The notes beneath the pieces were generated by a model, which had not been told where the DNA came from, ran no database searches, and saw only the letters and a list, made by a program, of their open reading frames with translations. From Branchiostoma floridae (lineage: Eukaryota; Chordata; Leptocardii; Amphioxiformes; Branchiostomatidae), in NCBI RefSeq assembly GCF_000003815.2, contig NC_049979.1, forward strand, positions 27,592,393 to 27,649,822: DNA of 57,430 nt, read 5' to 3'. Below are positions 11,820 through 23,821 of the stretch, piece after piece. The position numbers and the translations under genes were made by a program. Within the stretch, counting starts at the first letter, position 1; each line of letters starts with the position of its first letter.

Positions 11820-11978
11820 CTAATTTGGCAGCCTTCGGTTCTTTTTTCTTCTGCTCAAAGCAGGGAAAACCTCCCACCTCCTCAAAACACAGCTTCTTGT
11901 TCAGGAAGAGATGCAGCATAACCAGCAGGACCAGGCAGGCACAGATTGCGCCCATAAAGCCTGCTGCTGCCGCAGGAA
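11820..11978 (-). CDS. SYT14/16: synaptotagmin-14/16-like membrane-anchor exon
   Basis: A 159-nt internal exon, phase 1 in and phase 1 out, with acceptor TTTTGTTCCACAG|TT and donor AAATTAG|GTAAGT. It encodes a small-residue lead (PAAAAGFMG), one hydrophobic helix (AICACLVLLVMLHLFL) and the juxtamembrane motif NKKLCFEEVGGFPCF, then a Lys-rich stretch. From family knowledge, human SYT14 and SYT16 have NKKFCFENVGGFP directly after their single transmembrane segment, which is why I place it there. These are Ca2+-independent, membrane-anchored tandem-C2 proteins linked to trafficking. The cysteine after the helix may be acylated. The C2 domains are not in this window. The N-terminal exon is upstream at 13737-14007. 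Confidence 0.8.
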
Positions 11979-12618
11979 CTGTGGAACAAAACAGACATGT
12001 TAATCTCTTATCCTAACCAGGTTGGTCATGCTGCTTGGGTCTAATCCTCGTTGCTTATAATGAATAATAAGCCCAAAAGATAGTGTGCGGCGAGCTGTGC
12101 CAGTGTGACAAAAGATAAAAAACCTAGTCCAATATACTAATAAAACTAGACAAAAAATATGCACTTGCATCACACATGAAAATATGTATAAGTTAATGTG
12201 AAGGATGACCATGTACATGTACACGGCGCTTCGAAATTTGCCCGACATGTTTGTATATGGGTTGCTTTTGGTCCAAAATATATGATATATCCATACTTAA
12301 GACTTCAGCACATTTAACTTTAAATCCAATTTTCCTTGTACACTTTTGAGCTTCTGTTATTACATTTTAGCTAACTTTGCAAAGCTTTTAGTGTATTGTT
12401 TTCCTCCGTTCCATTACACTGCAGAGGAATGAATAATTCAATTTTTTCAGAGATGACGGCAAGTTGTTTTTCTTCCTGATGGATGTGTTTTCGTTTTATT
12501 TGCAAAGCAGGATCGGAAGATGGTGCTCATAATGTGAATTATACATTTTAGTCTAATGGGAGGAAAGGTTATGCTCGGGAAACATAATCAGGTTGTTGTT
12601 GGAGAACTAAGATCATTA

Positions 12619-12757
12619 TGAAAGAACTAACATAATGTCACATAGAATAACTAACATAATGTCACATGAAAGAACTAACATAATGTCACATGAAAGAACT
12701 AACATAATGTCACATGAAAGAACTAACATAATGTCACATGAAAGAACTAACATACTG
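12619..12757. repeat. 24-bp tandem repeat, about six copies
   Basis: The unit GAAAGAACTAACATAATGTC + ACAT is repeated head to tail about six times, the second copy slightly altered and the last truncated. It is a simple minisatellite without unique spacers. Confidence 0.95.
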
Positions 12758-12875
12758 AAAGCAATATCAGGTTAATAAAAAATCTCCATCAATGAACATG
12801 CATGGGGAGGAGGATGATTTGATTATTCCTCATTCTTGCTAATAGACCAACCCTAATAGACCCACCCAGACTTTG

Positions 12876-13011
12876 CAGTTCAACCAATGAGAGGATGACA
12901 AATAGCAGTGTAACCAGAGAGTGAGAGAGTAGATGCATGCCCAACAAATATTTGCATTTCTATGCTTTTATTTTCCATTGCCAGAGGTGGGTGGGGTTAT
13001 GGGAACAGTCT
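12876..13011 (+). repeat. dispersed repeat, copy 1 (also at 52.5 kb)
   Basis: It begins CAGTTCAACCAATGA and contains CAAATATTTGCATT, TATGCTTTT and a terminal block ATGGGAACAGTCTA. The same ordered blocks recur at 52481-52606. Non-coding, family not recognised. Confidence 0.75.
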
Positions 13012-13736
13012 ATTGTCACATGGATAAACAAATGTAGTATACCACGATATATGTACTTTGTACTAACATTCCAACATGTGAAATAGCTTTAGGGAGAAGA
13101 GACAAAGTAGCAAACTACTAGAAGGCAGCTGTGGTAAAAACAAATAACATTTCACTCCCCTAAGTACAGCACGGAGTGAAATATGAAAACAACATACTTG
13201 TGGGTATGAACAACTGTGGTTTGAAATAAAATATGGTAACATTATCTCTATGCATATGGCAAAATACATTATAATTCATAGCTATAAGGTATAAACTAAA
13301 TTTGTAATATCACAGAAAAGCATAGGCACTTGATGATAGAAAACTTGATGACAGCTGGTAAAGAAGATAAAAAGGTACTGCTCTGATCAAAGATAAATAT
13401 GTGCATGGAAAATAGCATCCTATAAAACTACTAAAAGTTGTGCAAATGTCCATTCTTGGCAAACCAACCACAAAATGAGATAATCCCAAAACTAGAAATA
13501 AATTAAAGATTCTGTAAATCATATGGAAGAAAATGTACTGATCATGATCTATGTCCCCTTTAAAGCACAAAAAAATGAAAAGGGTCATGTCTGCGTCAAG
13601 AAAATTACAGAATGGACTCAAAACTGAACCAAGTCAAATCCAGCACCAAGAAACCACGTCTAGCAAAACAATAGACGTCAAATAAAGACAACAGCAACAA
13701 CAACAACTGCAACAACAAGATGTCTACAGCCATTAC

Positions 13737-14007
13737 TTGCGATGGACTCCAGTTTCACAGCTGTGTTCAGTGGAGTGGCAGTAGTTGACATCCAGGTCTG
13801 ATTCCCACTCCATGTGGAGTTAGTGACAGCGGAGACGTTCTGTCCTGGAGTGGGAATCCCCGTCACCAGGCCAACTGTGGTCTGTGCCTTCTTGGTGGAC
13901 GCTGTCGTCCAGGTGAGATTGCCGGGTTTGGGCGCGGAGGGGTTGGTCGGCGCCATGGTTACCGATCCAGTTGGCGATGGCCTCGGAACAAATTTCAGTT
14001 CACCCAT
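13737..14007 (-). CDS. SYT14/16: N-terminal exon of the SYT14/16-like gene
   Basis: The ATG at 14007 opens MGELKFVPRPSPTGSVTMAP; 90 codons follow to an ATCGCAA|GTAATG donor (exon end 13737, phase 1). The product is Ser/Thr/Pro/Asn-rich, with several N-x-S/T sequons (NLT, NVS, NST, NQT). It has no signal peptide, so it would be the short extracellular or luminal N-terminus of a type III membrane protein. The phase matches the anchor exon at 11978. The start is the first ATG of the frame; further 5' exons cannot be excluded. The assignment rests on adjacency and phase rather than on similarity of this segment. Confidence 0.65.
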
Positions 14008-14247
14008 GACAACTGTATATGGTTATTGCACGAGGCAAGGTGAAACTAAAAGTTGAAAAAACTAAAAAACTAGGTTCTAAAAATCAAACCTGACATTGGG
14101 TGTGAAAAAAGGGGGAAGAACAGGAAAGAAGACACACCATTAGAGTCTGTTAAGGCAGTAAGTGTTTAACTCTTAGTGACATATGAATGATGTTGGAATT
14201 CCAGGTTGTTGCACAAAGAAAAACTGACACAGGTACCTTGATTTCAA

Positions 14248-14300
14248 AATAGATCAGCCTTTCAACTGAATAGTCAAATCAGCACCAAGGACAGTCCATA
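14248..14300 (+). repeat. solo copy of the 8.7/9.2-kb inverted-repeat end
   Basis: GATCAGCCTTTCAACTGAATAG followed by TCA-ATCAGCACCAAGGACAG matches the left end at 8675-8720 with few changes. No partner copy in inverse orientation is seen nearby, so it is a solo end or a deletion derivative. Confidence 0.75.
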
Positions 14301-15563
14301 GTCATTACTGTGCCTCAAGTGGTGAACTCAAAACCAAAGCAATTTTTCTATCTTCTCCTTGCCTACCCCCTTGTCATCTCCTTGCCTACTCCATTGTCTG
14401 AGTGCATCATGTACACAATAATTAATACACATTGCGCATTGTATAGTATCATGATGTGGAGGTACACATTATGGCCAAGATGAATAAATACTCACGAGGC
14501 ACAAATTGAACACAGACCCAATCTTTGAACACTGAATACATATTCATCAAGAAGCACTACCAACCCAGATGGTAGATAGTATCTGACAGGGTTAGATCAG
14601 TGACAGATGATCATGCCAGCACAGCCAAAAGTAATTGTCCTATCCTATAGTCTATAGAACCCCTGCCCTGTCACCAGTAGGTGGTTTCCGGCTGGCTGTC
14701 AAAAGATGCCAGGGTTTCCATAACTGTACAATTTGTGACAACTATGGAATCACAAACTCAAAACCACCATGAATATTTTCTCTCTACCCAAAAATTAAAT
14801 CCTTGAGAACATTTGCATGTAATCCTGCTGTTATCAGAATTTCTCAGGAACTGTATGCATGTTGTTTGAGTTCCGTACTATTATTTACATGCAACTTGCA
14901 ATTCAGCCATATTCAGGCAGTATGCCTTGCTTTCTGTATGCATACCATGCAACCAGGATTTCAAATATACAACTTATGATATCAGCAAAATAACCTTTCC
15001 CCTTACTGACAAATGAGTAATATACCTTTCATGCAAACCCCATTTTCATGGTGATTTCAGCGGTTTGAAATCTGTACGTATCAAAAGTATGACAGGGCTT
15101 GTCAAAAAATGCCCAGTAAAATCCTGCAATGTATAGTGGTCTGCACTCCCACATTCATTTAATGCAGCTGTTGAGAAGATATCATTGCCAAAGGGTGTAT
15201 CCGATACTTATTGATTTGTTACAATACACCAGAGATTGACAATGACATAGTGCTTTCACACAAAGTTTCAGGCTAATGGCGTCCCCTACCAATCATGATA
15301 GAGGAGTATGCAAGCTTGCATCTACGATAACGTTATATCTACCTTTGGGCAAAATTGGTTTGTAACACCCTTTGCAGTTCCCATTAACCATTGCTGCAGA
15401 ATATTGCTGGGGTGATAAAGACTGGGAAGCTTCGTCAGTTTTCGACTAATCCATGGCTCAGGTGTTACTTTAAATATTCCTTTTTCCCCAGACTAGCTTA
15501 GTAATTATGGTTCTCTCCACAGAGGCCTTTTAAGGTAGATCAAAACCAGAGTCTGGTCAAAAC

Positions 15564-15593
15564 CAATACCCATGTTGGAGGACATGGGTATTG
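15564..15593. repeat. short perfect hairpin
   Basis: CAATACCCATGT, loop TGGAGG, then ACATGGGTATTG: 12-bp perfect arms and a 6-base loop. No T-run terminator context and no known role; possibly a small mobile-element relic. Confidence 0.8.
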
Positions 15594-18500
15594 TGGATAT
15601 CCACAAGCTTATCTATCTTCATCATTATTCTACAGGACTGATTATCATCCAACATGGTGCCCATGCTAGACATCATAGCATTTTTTTGAACATTCATAAA
15701 AAAGAAAATTGTTCATCCTAGAGTGCAAAATCTTGTATTGTCAATACTTCAGTGATTTTAAATGTTACAAGCGTACAAGAGTTGAAATTTGTATGTGAAA
15801 GAATCTACTTGAAAAAAATAATACAAAACCACATAGCAGTAACTTTTCCATGTATTCTTGACAGATTTAAGTGATTTTGAAATGTTCAGCATATGCAAAT
15901 TGACCTATTCTTAATGGAACTAAAATCACTGGTAACTGATGGAAAAGTTTATCATAGCAACACATTTTTCTGCCTAAAAAGTTTTCACTGTACAGTTTTT
16001 TTTTTACAAATTTCAAGAACTTTTATCACATAATTGCCTAGTTAGTTACTCAGAATGGAAGAATGGAAGATGTAGGGGCCTGGGAGTGGCGGTAGCGAGT
16101 TCTTTAATGTTTGCTGTTTTTAGTAGTATACAAAGAAATTATGAAAATTGTGCAGAGCAATTTACTGAAAAGCTCCACATCCAATCAGGGTCACGTGGTG
16201 ACATGCGGACCATTCCAGTGTGGGGGTGCCTCTCATACAATTTGTGAATTACACAAGATGTCCGCTCATCCTATCACGTTTTTTTTTTTTCATGTATGAA
16301 TTTTTCCCTTACAAAAAGCCTGTGAAAAGGACAAGTGAATAGGTCAGTTTGATACAAAGTCTACAGGAGGCAGCCTGCTTCCTAAAATAACAGGTAGACA
16401 AGTTATTTTCTCTTGAAAGAAAGTATAACAGTTATGTAACGAGGCTAAAGGTTGAACAAGTTTTAAAAAATCACTGGCCCAAACAGGACATGTACAAGCA
16501 CTTAAATTATCTACTGGCTGGAAACAACTTTTCACTGGCCCAAAATACGAATGACATTTTTCTGTGTTTTCTACCTCACAGCAACAAATGATCTTTATCT
16601 AACAAAAAAACACTCAAAAGTTTACGATGTGATCCAGACAAACTTGTATAGACTTGGTGCTTAACAAGTCACCACTGCTCAATGGTGGTAATTGGGCAGA
16701 AGTAAGGTACAAATAAGCGAGATACCCTTGCTATTCATTCTGAAATGCTATATTTTGTTTGTTTTTACTTACCCTCTGAAAGGTGATTTCCTGAATTTTA
16801 TCTTGAACAATAAACATCAAATCATAGCTTAAACTATAATCTATTTACAAGAAGGCCTAAAACAACTCTGTTTAGAGACTCTGGACTAAGTGACTGGAAA
16901 ATTATCGCAAATTATCACGCTTGCCATCAAAGGTCAAAAGACCGTGGGAATTTTGTCCGAATCCCTTGATCCCTTTCCATTACATAAGGACAGTTATGTA
17001 ATAGTCTTGCCAGATTCAGGCAAGGTTAACAAAGATGGCAACACTGATACATGCAGGACAGAACATAACACAAATAGGAAATGTTAAGCTTCTTGCTGCT
17101 AAGATAAAGGTATTGAGGGACTTGCAATTTGCAATTCATTTTCTGACAAATAATATACATTTGACAAGTACCAATACAAAATATTTACAGAAAAACAATC
17201 AGTAGTTTGCCCCACCACCACTACCCTGGGGCATCCAATTTCTTAATCGTTAAACTTAAAGTGTAAGGGACCTTACAATATTTCTCAGGGGGAAGGCTGG
17301 TAAGCTGAAACCCTTGTGAATTTTCTCATAAAAATGTATTTTCTTAGTATAGTCAGCAAAAATTTTCCACTAAAATTAAGGAAATAGCATTTCAAAGGGT
17401 AGAGAAATTTCAAACTTTTCCTGGGGGAGCATGACCCGGACTTCACATGTTGCATGTTTGTATACACATCATGAAAATGAAAAGTCGCCTGTCCATGGTA
17501 TAAAACTTGGGGAGATATAGACGCAGATTGTACTTTGTAGATACAAATTTAACAACCCTTGAATACAATCGCTGTCCCGTTCAAATAACAACTGCTATTA
17601 AATTTTCTTTTTATCTGAAGAGTATTAAAGGGAGATAGAGAAATGGAAAATTGCAGAAAGGCCATGGAAAAATTTTTTGGGGCAGGGGGAGGGCCATTGA
17701 AAAATTTTTGGGGACAGAGTGGCGAGCCATGTCATTTTTTTTTGTTTTTTGTTTACCTGACCCCATTTGCACCAGCCCTACGGGATCAACAAAAAGCTGT
17801 AGACAACGTGCAATCCCTAAGGGTGACCTAAAGTAAAGAATTGCACACTCCACTTGCCTGATCAGTACTTTCACTTACCCAGGGCAATCTGGCAAATTTA
17901 CTTGTCCAATCCTTGGGACCATGTACCTTCTTATAGAACAAGAATAGAGGATTTAGAGTGTATTATTGTTTTACCTTTAAGTTAGTAGTTTTGTGTGTTA
18001 AATCAATTGACATTTCAAAATCCTGTCATTTTCTTGACTAATAGACTCTATTCATACCATTTACCTACTGTCAATTTCCATACATAAAAGTATCAAAACG
18101 TCCTTGGAAGAACACATCTTGACTAGAAAAACTGGTTATTAATAAAATAAATCATCTGTCACCACAAAAGACAAGAATGCTCCATTGCAGATAGAGTAAT
18201 CCTATCTGGGCCATATGATTTCTGCCTTGTCAGTCCATGATTGAAACACTGACTGGTTGCAGAGCAATTACCTCCTTTGGTCAATATACTGTTGCTTACA
18301 ATAGATCACTGAGCCATTCTCATGCACAATGCATTAGTGTGATGAAGCGGAGACGAAAATCAATAGAATATCCCTCATCTCATGAATATTTAAACACAGA
18401 CAGAAAGAGATCAATCCAAAATATTGCTCGGTTGGTGAAGGCAACATGGCGTCGGCCGTGGCCCAACCTGTAGGAATAATCTTACCTGAAACTAATGAAC

Positions 18501-20112
18501 CCACACAGCCAAATACTTGCAGTGGTGGGCGTCAAAATGGTGGGACATACAGGTGCAAAAGCATAGGAAAGCAATGGCGGCTACCCACCTGCTTCATAGG
18601 CATGGCTTAACTGAATTGGTGGCCTTTCAATAGACTGTATCAGATGTTGGTTCACTGCAGTACCACAATGACAGCGGTACAATTTTGCTATCAGATTAAC
18701 AAAGGAAGTTTTGGCAACACCGCTAAGTCAATAGGCACTGAATATCTGATACAGGAGGATTTGCATCAGAATTTTTTGTTAGAGGATGTTTCTTACTACA
18801 ATTGCCAGCTAATTAAAACAAACCAGGAAGAGATATTGTCTACATTTCCCTCGCTATTCTGCAGAGGCTAACACGTATTGATAACACAGGCATTTTACAA
18901 CATGAGCACATACACCTGATGAATACAGAATAGCACTGATCCTTTATCATGAAGGGTCAGCGAAGTAGCCCTCTCTAAAAGCCAGTGCACACAATATTGC
19001 TCGACAGGTAATCAATAAATTTCACTGGTTGCCAAACACGCCTAAAGGGGACTCGCATGCCCTTTTCAGTAAGGTGTGCAAATTGTCACTTTTACTGGGT
19101 GGCTGAATTTAGCATTATTTGTCCAAAGTGACTTTTGCATTATTTGTGACATCAATGAGGTAATCTCCTTGGTGAAATTATCCAAAGCCCCCATGCAGAC
19201 CCCCTAATTAGAACTATTCCAAATTATGGGTTGGCCCCTTTCTAGAATCTAAATGTAAGGCAATAGTTTCATACCTGGATAAAGTAACAGAAATGTACTT
19301 CTGATTTAAGATATCTTGAAATTTTCTTCAGTTTAGAAAGGTATAAATTGTTATTCCAGAAAGAATAACGGTAATGTTTTACTAACCTATTTATATTAAG
19401 GCATACCATATACTGCACCCCAAATTGTTGATCAATAAATACAAATTACAATGCATACTTACCCGTTCAAGAACTCAAAATACAACTGAGATATTATGAA
19501 CACATGCTCTCTGAATCGGCAAATATCAGATTGATTTTGGTACATGGAAAATAAGGTCTTAAACCTTGTATAAGAAATTTGTACAAAATATCAATTATCA
19601 CATTCTTTCTATTGTGATTATTATAACGTTATAGTGAGCGAGTGGTTCTTTTCATTTAAAAGAAAGAGATCATATTACCGATCTCTTAAATGCCATCGCA
19701 AGATATTCTGACGCAACTACATTCACTACACGACATAGAATATCTTATTCCGAAGACAATAAAATAACCATATGTAAATGTAACGTCACATGTACATGCA
19801 AGTTCACAGCAAGTCGGTTTGTTATTCACCTAGTAGCGCCTCAAGAAATCCCGTTTTTTAATACCTTCCACCCTTCCCCAAGACGTGAAACCTTCCCAAA
19901 TAATTCCTTTCACCTTTTACTTCCATAATCTTATGATTTTAGAGATATTCTGAGGGAAAATTGCAGAGAAAATGGGAAGAAATATCGAGACCTACTTGAC
20001 ACTACCATCTTGCCATCCTCCCAGCCGACCGCTTCTGTGAAGGTATGCAAATTCTTTTCGTTCAAGCAGATGTTAGGGGCGGAAATTGTGACTATTTCTG
20101 AATGACCGGTCT

Positions 20113-20274
20113 CACTGATAGCCATCCGCCAAAAAGGCCTAATATCCAAGCAGATGCTAGGATTAAATATAGCAGTATTTTCTGCCTGATAGGCTTCTCT
20201 AACAATCACTATCAGTGAAACGGGGCGATTTAGAAAACGTTACGATTTTCTACTCAAACATCTGCTTGGATATT
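20113..20274. repeat. nested inverted repeats
   Basis: AATATCCAAGCAGATG (20141-20156) is repeated in inverse as CATCTGCTTGGATATT (20259-20274), and CACTGATAG (about 20112) as CTATCAGTG (about 20210). A third related block, TTCAAGCAGATGTTAG, lies near 20061. It is probably a relic of a foldback element. Confidence 0.65.
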
Positions 20275-22136
20275 ATGCAAATTAAAAGCCGACACAGAAT
20301 GAAGGTGTTTCACGGAACACTGCACTCGCTAGCGGGCAGGGGACAAAAACCTGCCAAGCTAGGCTCTTAACATACCTTTTAGGACAACTCTACCACAAAC
20401 AATGCATTAGAATCGTTACAATATCAAATGGAGGGAATATTCTTTGATATTCGATGAATATGACAGGTGATAACTTTGTATTATTTAATGGTTTCGCCAT
20501 GTTTACTTTGAAAGACACTCCCCTTTTCCACGAATGCAGTGACCCATATGGTATATCGCGAGTGAAAGCTCTGGAGGGCCACACAATTCCACTGGGGCGA
20601 AAACTGGGGCGCACCCCTTTCCGGCTTCCCATGAATACACCGTCTGGGTACCGCTGGAAAGGGGCGCAGGTTTTTCAATAGTTTTTTCTTCGCGCCAAAC
20701 CAGCTACCTTACTTAGTAATAGCTTATAGGAGATGGGTGGGACTTCTTTGTGCTGGCTCAGTGGCTCTTGAAGTTCATTGAAGAACATGGTTGAATATGA
20801 ATTTTGCGAAATAAGCTCATTCGCACGATAATTGAATGCTATAAAACATATAAAAGCATTCTCGTTAATAAGTAAGACTGTACTTTCAAAAGCTTTTAAA
20901 CTGTTTTGCTATGTAATAACTTTAACTTTTTTTACATCATTTCGGTGATTGTTTTAATATCACATACGGTACTTCATCAATGTAAGAGGGATATTGTGAT
21001 ATGTATGAGTGTGAATAATTCCTTTTTGTTATCATAATTTATGCCAAAAATATAATTCAGTATTTCACTAAGGTTTACACTGCCACGAAAAATTAAGGAG
21101 CTGGAAAAACTCCTTGGAAAAAATTTAACATTCTCCTCTATGATTTTCATTTTGCCCTTTACTTTTCTTTAGAATAACATCATAAGATCATAAAGATATA
21201 AGATCATAACAAATGGATGATACCAGAGGTATTTATCTTTTTTTTCCTTTAAGAATACATACTGCGAACAACCAAATGATTTCATGTTTTGAAAACTGAA
21301 TATTTTGAAAGTATCCAAATGGACCCCATTCGGACTGCAGACTTTCCTCTATGATTTCAAAATTTCCACACTATTGTGCCAATCTCTGTACAAAAACAAA
21401 TGGTGGATGTCTACTGGCCAAGTCATGAAGGAATTTTTTTCGGATGAAAAATATTCAAATGCCTCTTCATAATAAACGTCTAGGTCCGAACGAAGGCTTT
21501 TAAAGAAAAAAAAGTTTTGACCTTTTAAGATAACGTTATACTTTATACAGTCCTTGTAACACAAACTCTACCGTCCAGGGCTGTAATTGAACCTCCCCTC
21601 CAGGAGGCTGACCGGATGTCGGGCGGCTGCTATAAGTGAGATTTAATCAGGCCATTAAGATCCCTCCCCTACAATCATTTTGGCAATTGTTCATGCAAAT
21701 TCCCTCCCAATCAATCATTCAGGCGATTTTTCACACAAAAGGCCCCACACAAAACCTGTGTGTGCAATTGAAGTGCAAATACCAGCCTCTGATTGTTATT
21801 GTTTGTTAATTTTTTTTTCACCATTTCGCCCGCCCTCTCCGTTGATTTCTTGCAGAGTATACAAAAACCAAGAACAACGTGACCCAAAAATGAACTTTCC
21901 CCAAGGGCCAAAGCTAGTGCCGAAAACATAAAAGCGCTAAGAGACCTGAAAAAAATATCGAAGAAAAGATAGCGACGGGTAAATTGCTATCTCATTACAC
22001 AGATAATGTTATGCATATATTATGGTGTTGAATAGTCACATAAGAATTTGATAATGGTATATTGTATTGCATCATTGATAGTTATCGATCTCTAGGATCG
22101 CCGTCGCGTTTAGATGCGATCACAATGTGAGACAGT

Positions 22137-22144
22137 ACTTCCGG
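22137..22144 (+). promoter_or_regulatory. ETS/GABP-type motif upstream of OPA3
   Basis: ACTTCCGG (read ACTTCCGGG) lies 15 bases before the OPA3 ATG, in a locally GC-richer patch without a TATA box. ETS/GABP sites of this form are typical of promoters of nuclear genes for mitochondrial proteins. Function here is inferred from sequence and position only. Confidence 0.45.
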
Positions 22145-22158
22145 GTTTAGAAACCACC

Positions 22159-22291
22159 ATGGTTTTTCCAATCGCAAAACTTGCATCTCTGGCGATAAAA
22201 CAACTTAGCAAACCCGTGGCAAGGTACGCTAAAGAGGGCGCTAAAAGGAGCGAGTTCTTCAAGAGATATGTCTGCATGCCACCTGCCCAAT
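22159..22291 (+). CDS. OPA3: OPA3 exon 1
   Basis: 44 codons plus one base, ending GCCCAAT|GTAAGT. It carries the mitochondrial leader and the conserved [15 protein letters not shown]. Confidence 0.95.
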
Positions 22292-23821
22292 GTAAGTTAT
22301 GCCATGTGTTATTAGAATTTGTGGGGAGGGGGGTCTTTGCTAAAAATGTCTGACCTGGACCGGGTAAAGTCACCTTGTTCGCCAGCAGCATGTTCGCCAA
22401 CATACTAGTAACAGCAACCGATAACTTTCATGATTCTTTTGATAGCACCTTGTGCGTGCGGTAATTTGATGAGGACCATTGATATAGTCAAACCTGTCAA
22501 CAGCGGCCATTCAAGGGACTGGAGAAATGTGGCCACTATAGACAGGTGGTCAATATACAGAATTCCGAAAATGTTGATCAATTGACCACGAGCAATAAGT
22601 TACACATGATTTCAGTACCCACTAATCTTTCTCACCAAGTAATATTGTCTTGATCATCTCAGAATTCAACTGACCTTGCCAAAGTCAAACTCTATCGAAA
22701 AGGATTGATAATTGCCATGCGCAATGTTGGTAAATTCGCCGACAAAGACTTGCGCTCTTAACGGGTACCTTCCGCTGCCGCCAAGATGACCCTGTTGGGA
22801 ACTCCAAATCCTCACAAACTACGATTTTAAACTCTGTGCAGGGTGACATACGGGCACTGTATGGTCGCAATAGGCAGTGTTTCTGTATCTATGGGACCAG
22901 AAATCGTGTGGCTGTGGCTGTGTTGGTGAGGTGGCCGCTAGAGACTGAACCCATCCTTTGAGCATGATGAAACAGTAGTAGTACTGTAGGAGTGAGTAGA
23001 ATAGTCTCCTAGGAATCGAACTCCCGCCACCTTGCTAAGCAATGCTAACCCATCGCCATATCTGCTAGGCCAAAAGGTACGGCCCAGTTGGATTGGTCAG
23101 ATGGTGGCACTTGAACCCAATGGTTACAATGACATGTTGTTTCTGCATGTGTACAGGGCTCAAAAATTTTGTGCACTGGTGCACCCAACAATGAAAGCAA
23201 AGTGCAGTAAATGGGAATGGTTGACATGGGTTTTTACAAATGGCCAAATGGCTTTGAGCTAAAGATTGACATTCAAGGATCGAAGATTGTTGATAACAAA
23301 CAAATTGTTTCTTTGGCCACTTTCTTTTTTTAATCTTTTTTTAATCTTTTTTTAAAGATCTTCCCATGGTCTGTAGCCATGGACTTTATTCTTTATTTAC
23401 AATGTTACAGAGGTTACATTCTTTGGCCACTTGTATTTCTGCAGTGTACCACTGGATGGAGGTGAAACTGAAGATGAGAATTCTCGGCCTTGGGAAGACT
23501 AAACCAGGCAGCGTTGCACCGCTCAACGAACAAATGGCCACAGAGCTGGGAGCAGAGATGCTTGGGGAATCCATCGTCTTCATGGTGGGGGTACTAACTC
23601 TCTACGCAGAGTATTGGCGGCAGTCCCGTAACACACAGATAAAGGAGGACTCACAGAATGAGAGACTAAAGGAACTGGAGGAGAAGCTGTTGGATTTACA
23701 GGTTGTTACAGAAAAGCAGGACATGCAGATTAGACACTTGTCCAGGTTGTTGGCAGGTTTCGGCCCCCCTCATCAGGTCACACAGGACAGTAATCAGACT
23801 GTCAGGCAGCCTGGCAAATAA
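22159..23821 (+). CDS. OPA3: OPA3, mitochondrial membrane protein (complete, two exons)
   Basis: Join of 22159-22291 and 23445-23821, phase 1, giving 169 aa (human 179). The start has perfect Kozak context (ACCACCATGG). The N-terminus [20 protein letters not shown] is the OPA3 hydrophobic/basic leader. The signature [20 protein letters not shown] spans the intron exactly as in human OPA3. It is followed by KMRILG, PLNE..A.ELGAE.LGE and a hydrophobic helix ([16 protein letters not shown]). The C-terminal 60 residues form a coiled coil ([15 protein letters not shown]...[13 protein letters not shown]). OPA3 is a mitochondrial membrane protein linked in humans to optic atrophy and 3-methylglutaconic aciduria; its biochemical role is unsettled. 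The gene converges on RYR, tail to tail. Confidence 0.96.
22481..22950. mobile_element. non-autonomous DNA-element relic (AGTCAAACCTGT ends)
   Basis: The left end reads ATAGTCAAACCTGTC..AGCGGCC, and the right end GGTGGCCGCTAGAGACTGAACC is a decayed inverse of it. The interior (from AGCAATAAGTTACACATGA onward) matches 32125-32450, where the right end is better preserved (GTGACCGCTAATACAGGTTT, continuing GACTGTATA). No coding capacity. Confidence 0.7.
23008..23070 (-). repeat. tRNA-like / SINE-head segment
   Basis: On the minus strand GAGTTCGATTCC fits a polymerase III B box. It is preceded about 35 bases upstream by TGGCGATGGGTTAGCA, which resembles an A box, with GCTTAGCAAGGTGGCGG between. 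A full cloverleaf is not convincing, so I call it a tRNA-derived relic rather than a tRNA gene. Confidence 0.35.
23445..23821 (+). CDS. OPA3: OPA3 exon 2
   Basis: It begins after TTTCTGCAG with TG completing a Leu codon (LYHWME) and ends at TAA 23819-23821. It encodes the membrane helix and the C-terminal coiled coil. Confidence 0.95.

Larger units (their letters stand above)
11979..13736 (-). other. intron of the SYT14/16-like gene
   Basis: A 1758-base intron between the N-terminal and anchor exons. It holds the 24-bp tandem array at 12619-12757 and a dispersed repeat copy at 12876-13011. No further exon seen. Confidence 0.6.
14008..22080. other. intergenic stretch, no gene recognised
   Basis: About 8 kb without a recognisable exon on either strand. 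It contains a solo inverted-repeat end (14248-14300), a 12-bp-arm hairpin (15564-15593), homopolymer runs and a nested inverted repeat (about 20113-20274). The right end (20.4-22.1 kb) has GC-richer patches near the OPA3 promoter. Short open frames here look like chance. Confidence 0.5.
22292..23444 (+). other. OPA3 intron
   Basis: 1153 bases. It contains a transposon-like repeat at 22481-22950 and a tRNA-like segment on the minus strand at about 23008-23070. Just before the acceptor TATTTCTGCAG lies a short TTTTTTTAATC triplication at 23329-23357. Confidence 0.85.

Noticed and set aside
12619-12757. CRISPR-like array
   Set aside because: 24-bp units are contiguous without unique spacers, and the DNA is animal; it is a minisatellite.
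23008-23070. Functional tRNA gene
   Set aside because: Only box-like motifs are present; acceptor and anticodon stems do not form convincingly.
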